Source of the DNA: Thioploca sp.
GTDB lineage: Bacteria > Pseudomonadota > Gammaproteobacteria > Beggiatoales > Beggiatoaceae
DNA: 64,000 nt
Assembly (NCBI GenBank): GCA_012032555.1
Contig: JAAUSR010000016.1
Coordinates: 1-64,000, forward strand
Direction: 5' to 3'
Each line of letters starts with the position of its first letter. Within the stretch, counting starts at the first letter, position 1. Positions 63,460 through 64,000 of the stretch are shown here, in pieces. The translations under genes and the position numbers were made by a program. The notes under the pieces were generated by a model. That model was given only the letters and a program-made list of their open reading frames with translations. It did no database searches and had not been told where the DNA came from.

Positions 63460-64000
63460 TCATTGGGCTGGTAATTGCTTTAATAATCGTTCTATTTCAT
63501 CAATACGAACACGAGTTATTTGTTCTAGACAAGTAGAATTTTTTAAAGCTTGTTTGGTTTCATCTATTTCCAAAGAAGAATACCACTGACAATTATCATC
63601 ACGGTATTGTTTCCAAGTTTTTTGAGATTGGGTAAAATAAATTAAGGGTTGGGGTTGCTCAGTCGAGCCGGATTGGTCTTTTGCTGAAGCGGGCGATATT
63701 GGAAATTGTTGCTTGACGACTTCACTGAACTGATGAATTATCTCTTGTAAACGTTGGTTTTGAATAGCCAAGGCGGTTTTAGCATCGATTGTTCCAGCTG
63801 TTGATGCGGTATTCGTTTTTGAGGAAGTATTAGCCGGTTCGACTTGTTGTTTTTTCGCTGTTGAGGGGGGTAATGGTCGGGACGCTATCCAAACCCATTC
63901 TACCAATTTAGCATGATTTAATATTTCAATTGGTGAAAGTAACCCATTGTTACTATTTTCTTGATGTTCAAACACATACTGAATGGTCGGGATATTTTTA
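63460..64000 (-). CDS. Protein with LprI-like (DUF1311) C-terminus, cut by the window edge
   Basis: A GTG at 63973-63975 could serve as a start, but the frame remains open to the right edge with sensible residues (IPTIQYVFEHQ), so the gene probably begins outside the window. After a Ser/Thr/Pro-rich linker the last about 55 residues read TWKQYRDDNCQWYSS...NSTCLEQITRVRIDEIERLL, the Cys-pair pattern of LprI/DUF1311 lysozyme-inhibitor-like domains. If so, the N-terminal part would carry an export signal, which cannot be seen here. Confidence 0.7.
   Translation of the reverse strand, partial: KNIPTIQYVFEHQENSNNGLLSPIEILNHAKLVEWVWIASRPLPPSTAKKQQVEPANTSSKTNTASTAGTIDAKTALAIQNQRLQEIIHQFSEVVKQQFPISPASAKDQSGSTEQPQPLIYFTQSQKTWKQYRDDNCQWYSSLEIDETKQALKNSTCLEQITRVRIDEIERLLKQLPAQ

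Overview
The window looks like chromosomal DNA of an AT-rich gammaproteobacterium, most likely a filamentous sulfur oxidiser of the Beggiatoa/Thioploca group (Thiotrichales). This is inference. It rests on a complete proteobacterial isc operon (IscR-S-U-A, HscB-A, Fdx, IscX), DsbD, CutA, FxsA and NnrS homologues, a large multihaem c-type cytochrome, and several families that are abundant in cyanobacteria and Beggiatoaceae (Uma2, DUF29, Rpn-type nucleases, short GTAGGGTG-type palindromes). No rRNA or tRNA gene and no CRISPR array was found.

Layout. 1-6.7 kb: a transposase tail, a cytochrome P450, two small exported proteins, a nine-haem cytochrome, a thrombospondin-type-3 calcium-binding protein, and a decayed copy of the 5' end of the cytochrome gene. 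6.9-11.8 kb: four consecutive glycosyltransferase genes, probably for an exopolysaccharide or surface glycan. 11.9-19.7 kb: the isc iron-sulfur assembly operon. It is preceded by an IscR-like operator and interrupted between iscU and iscA by a foreign-looking pair, an ABC/OLD-type ATPase and a putative PD-(D/E)XK nuclease. 19.7-20.6 kb: IS630 debris and a 112-bp MITE. 20.6-33.1 kb: galE, a sugar-phosphate isomerase, a lytic transglycosylase, a QseBC-like two-component system, queE, a DHH phosphoesterase fused to PKD domains, coaBC, radC, a Tat-exported sulfatase and a DUF2809 protein. 33.1-36.4 kb: a Uma2 protein and a decaying IS607-type element. 36.4-44.6 kb: a large VWA/cadherin-like repeat protein, a second Uma2 protein, a TlpA-DsbD thiol-redox pair, cutA and fxsA. 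45.2-54.5 kb: a sensor kinase, a bactofilin with a coiled-coil partner, argC, an S24-like protein, DUF29, a DUF2799 lipoprotein, a UDP-glucuronate epimerase, a small P-loop ATPase and an Rpn-type nuclease. 54.6-64 kb: a zinc-ribbon protein, a possible second MITE, NnrS, a three-gene ABC-2 exporter, a RAYT pseudogene, a rhodanese, a PD-(D/E)XK-like protein and a gene running off the right edge.

How the parts relate. The isc genes form one tightly packed transcription unit that builds Fe-S clusters, and IscR probably represses it. The inserted ATPase/nuclease pair has the form of an anti-phage or toxin-type module and is the best candidate in the window for an undescribed system. The thiol-redox genes (tlpA, dsbD) would supply reductant for periplasmic cytochrome c maturation, which fits the multihaem cytochrome. 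Mobile-element decay is widespread (IS630, IS607, RAYT, MITEs, dispersed palindromes), so the genome is repeat-rich and rearranged.
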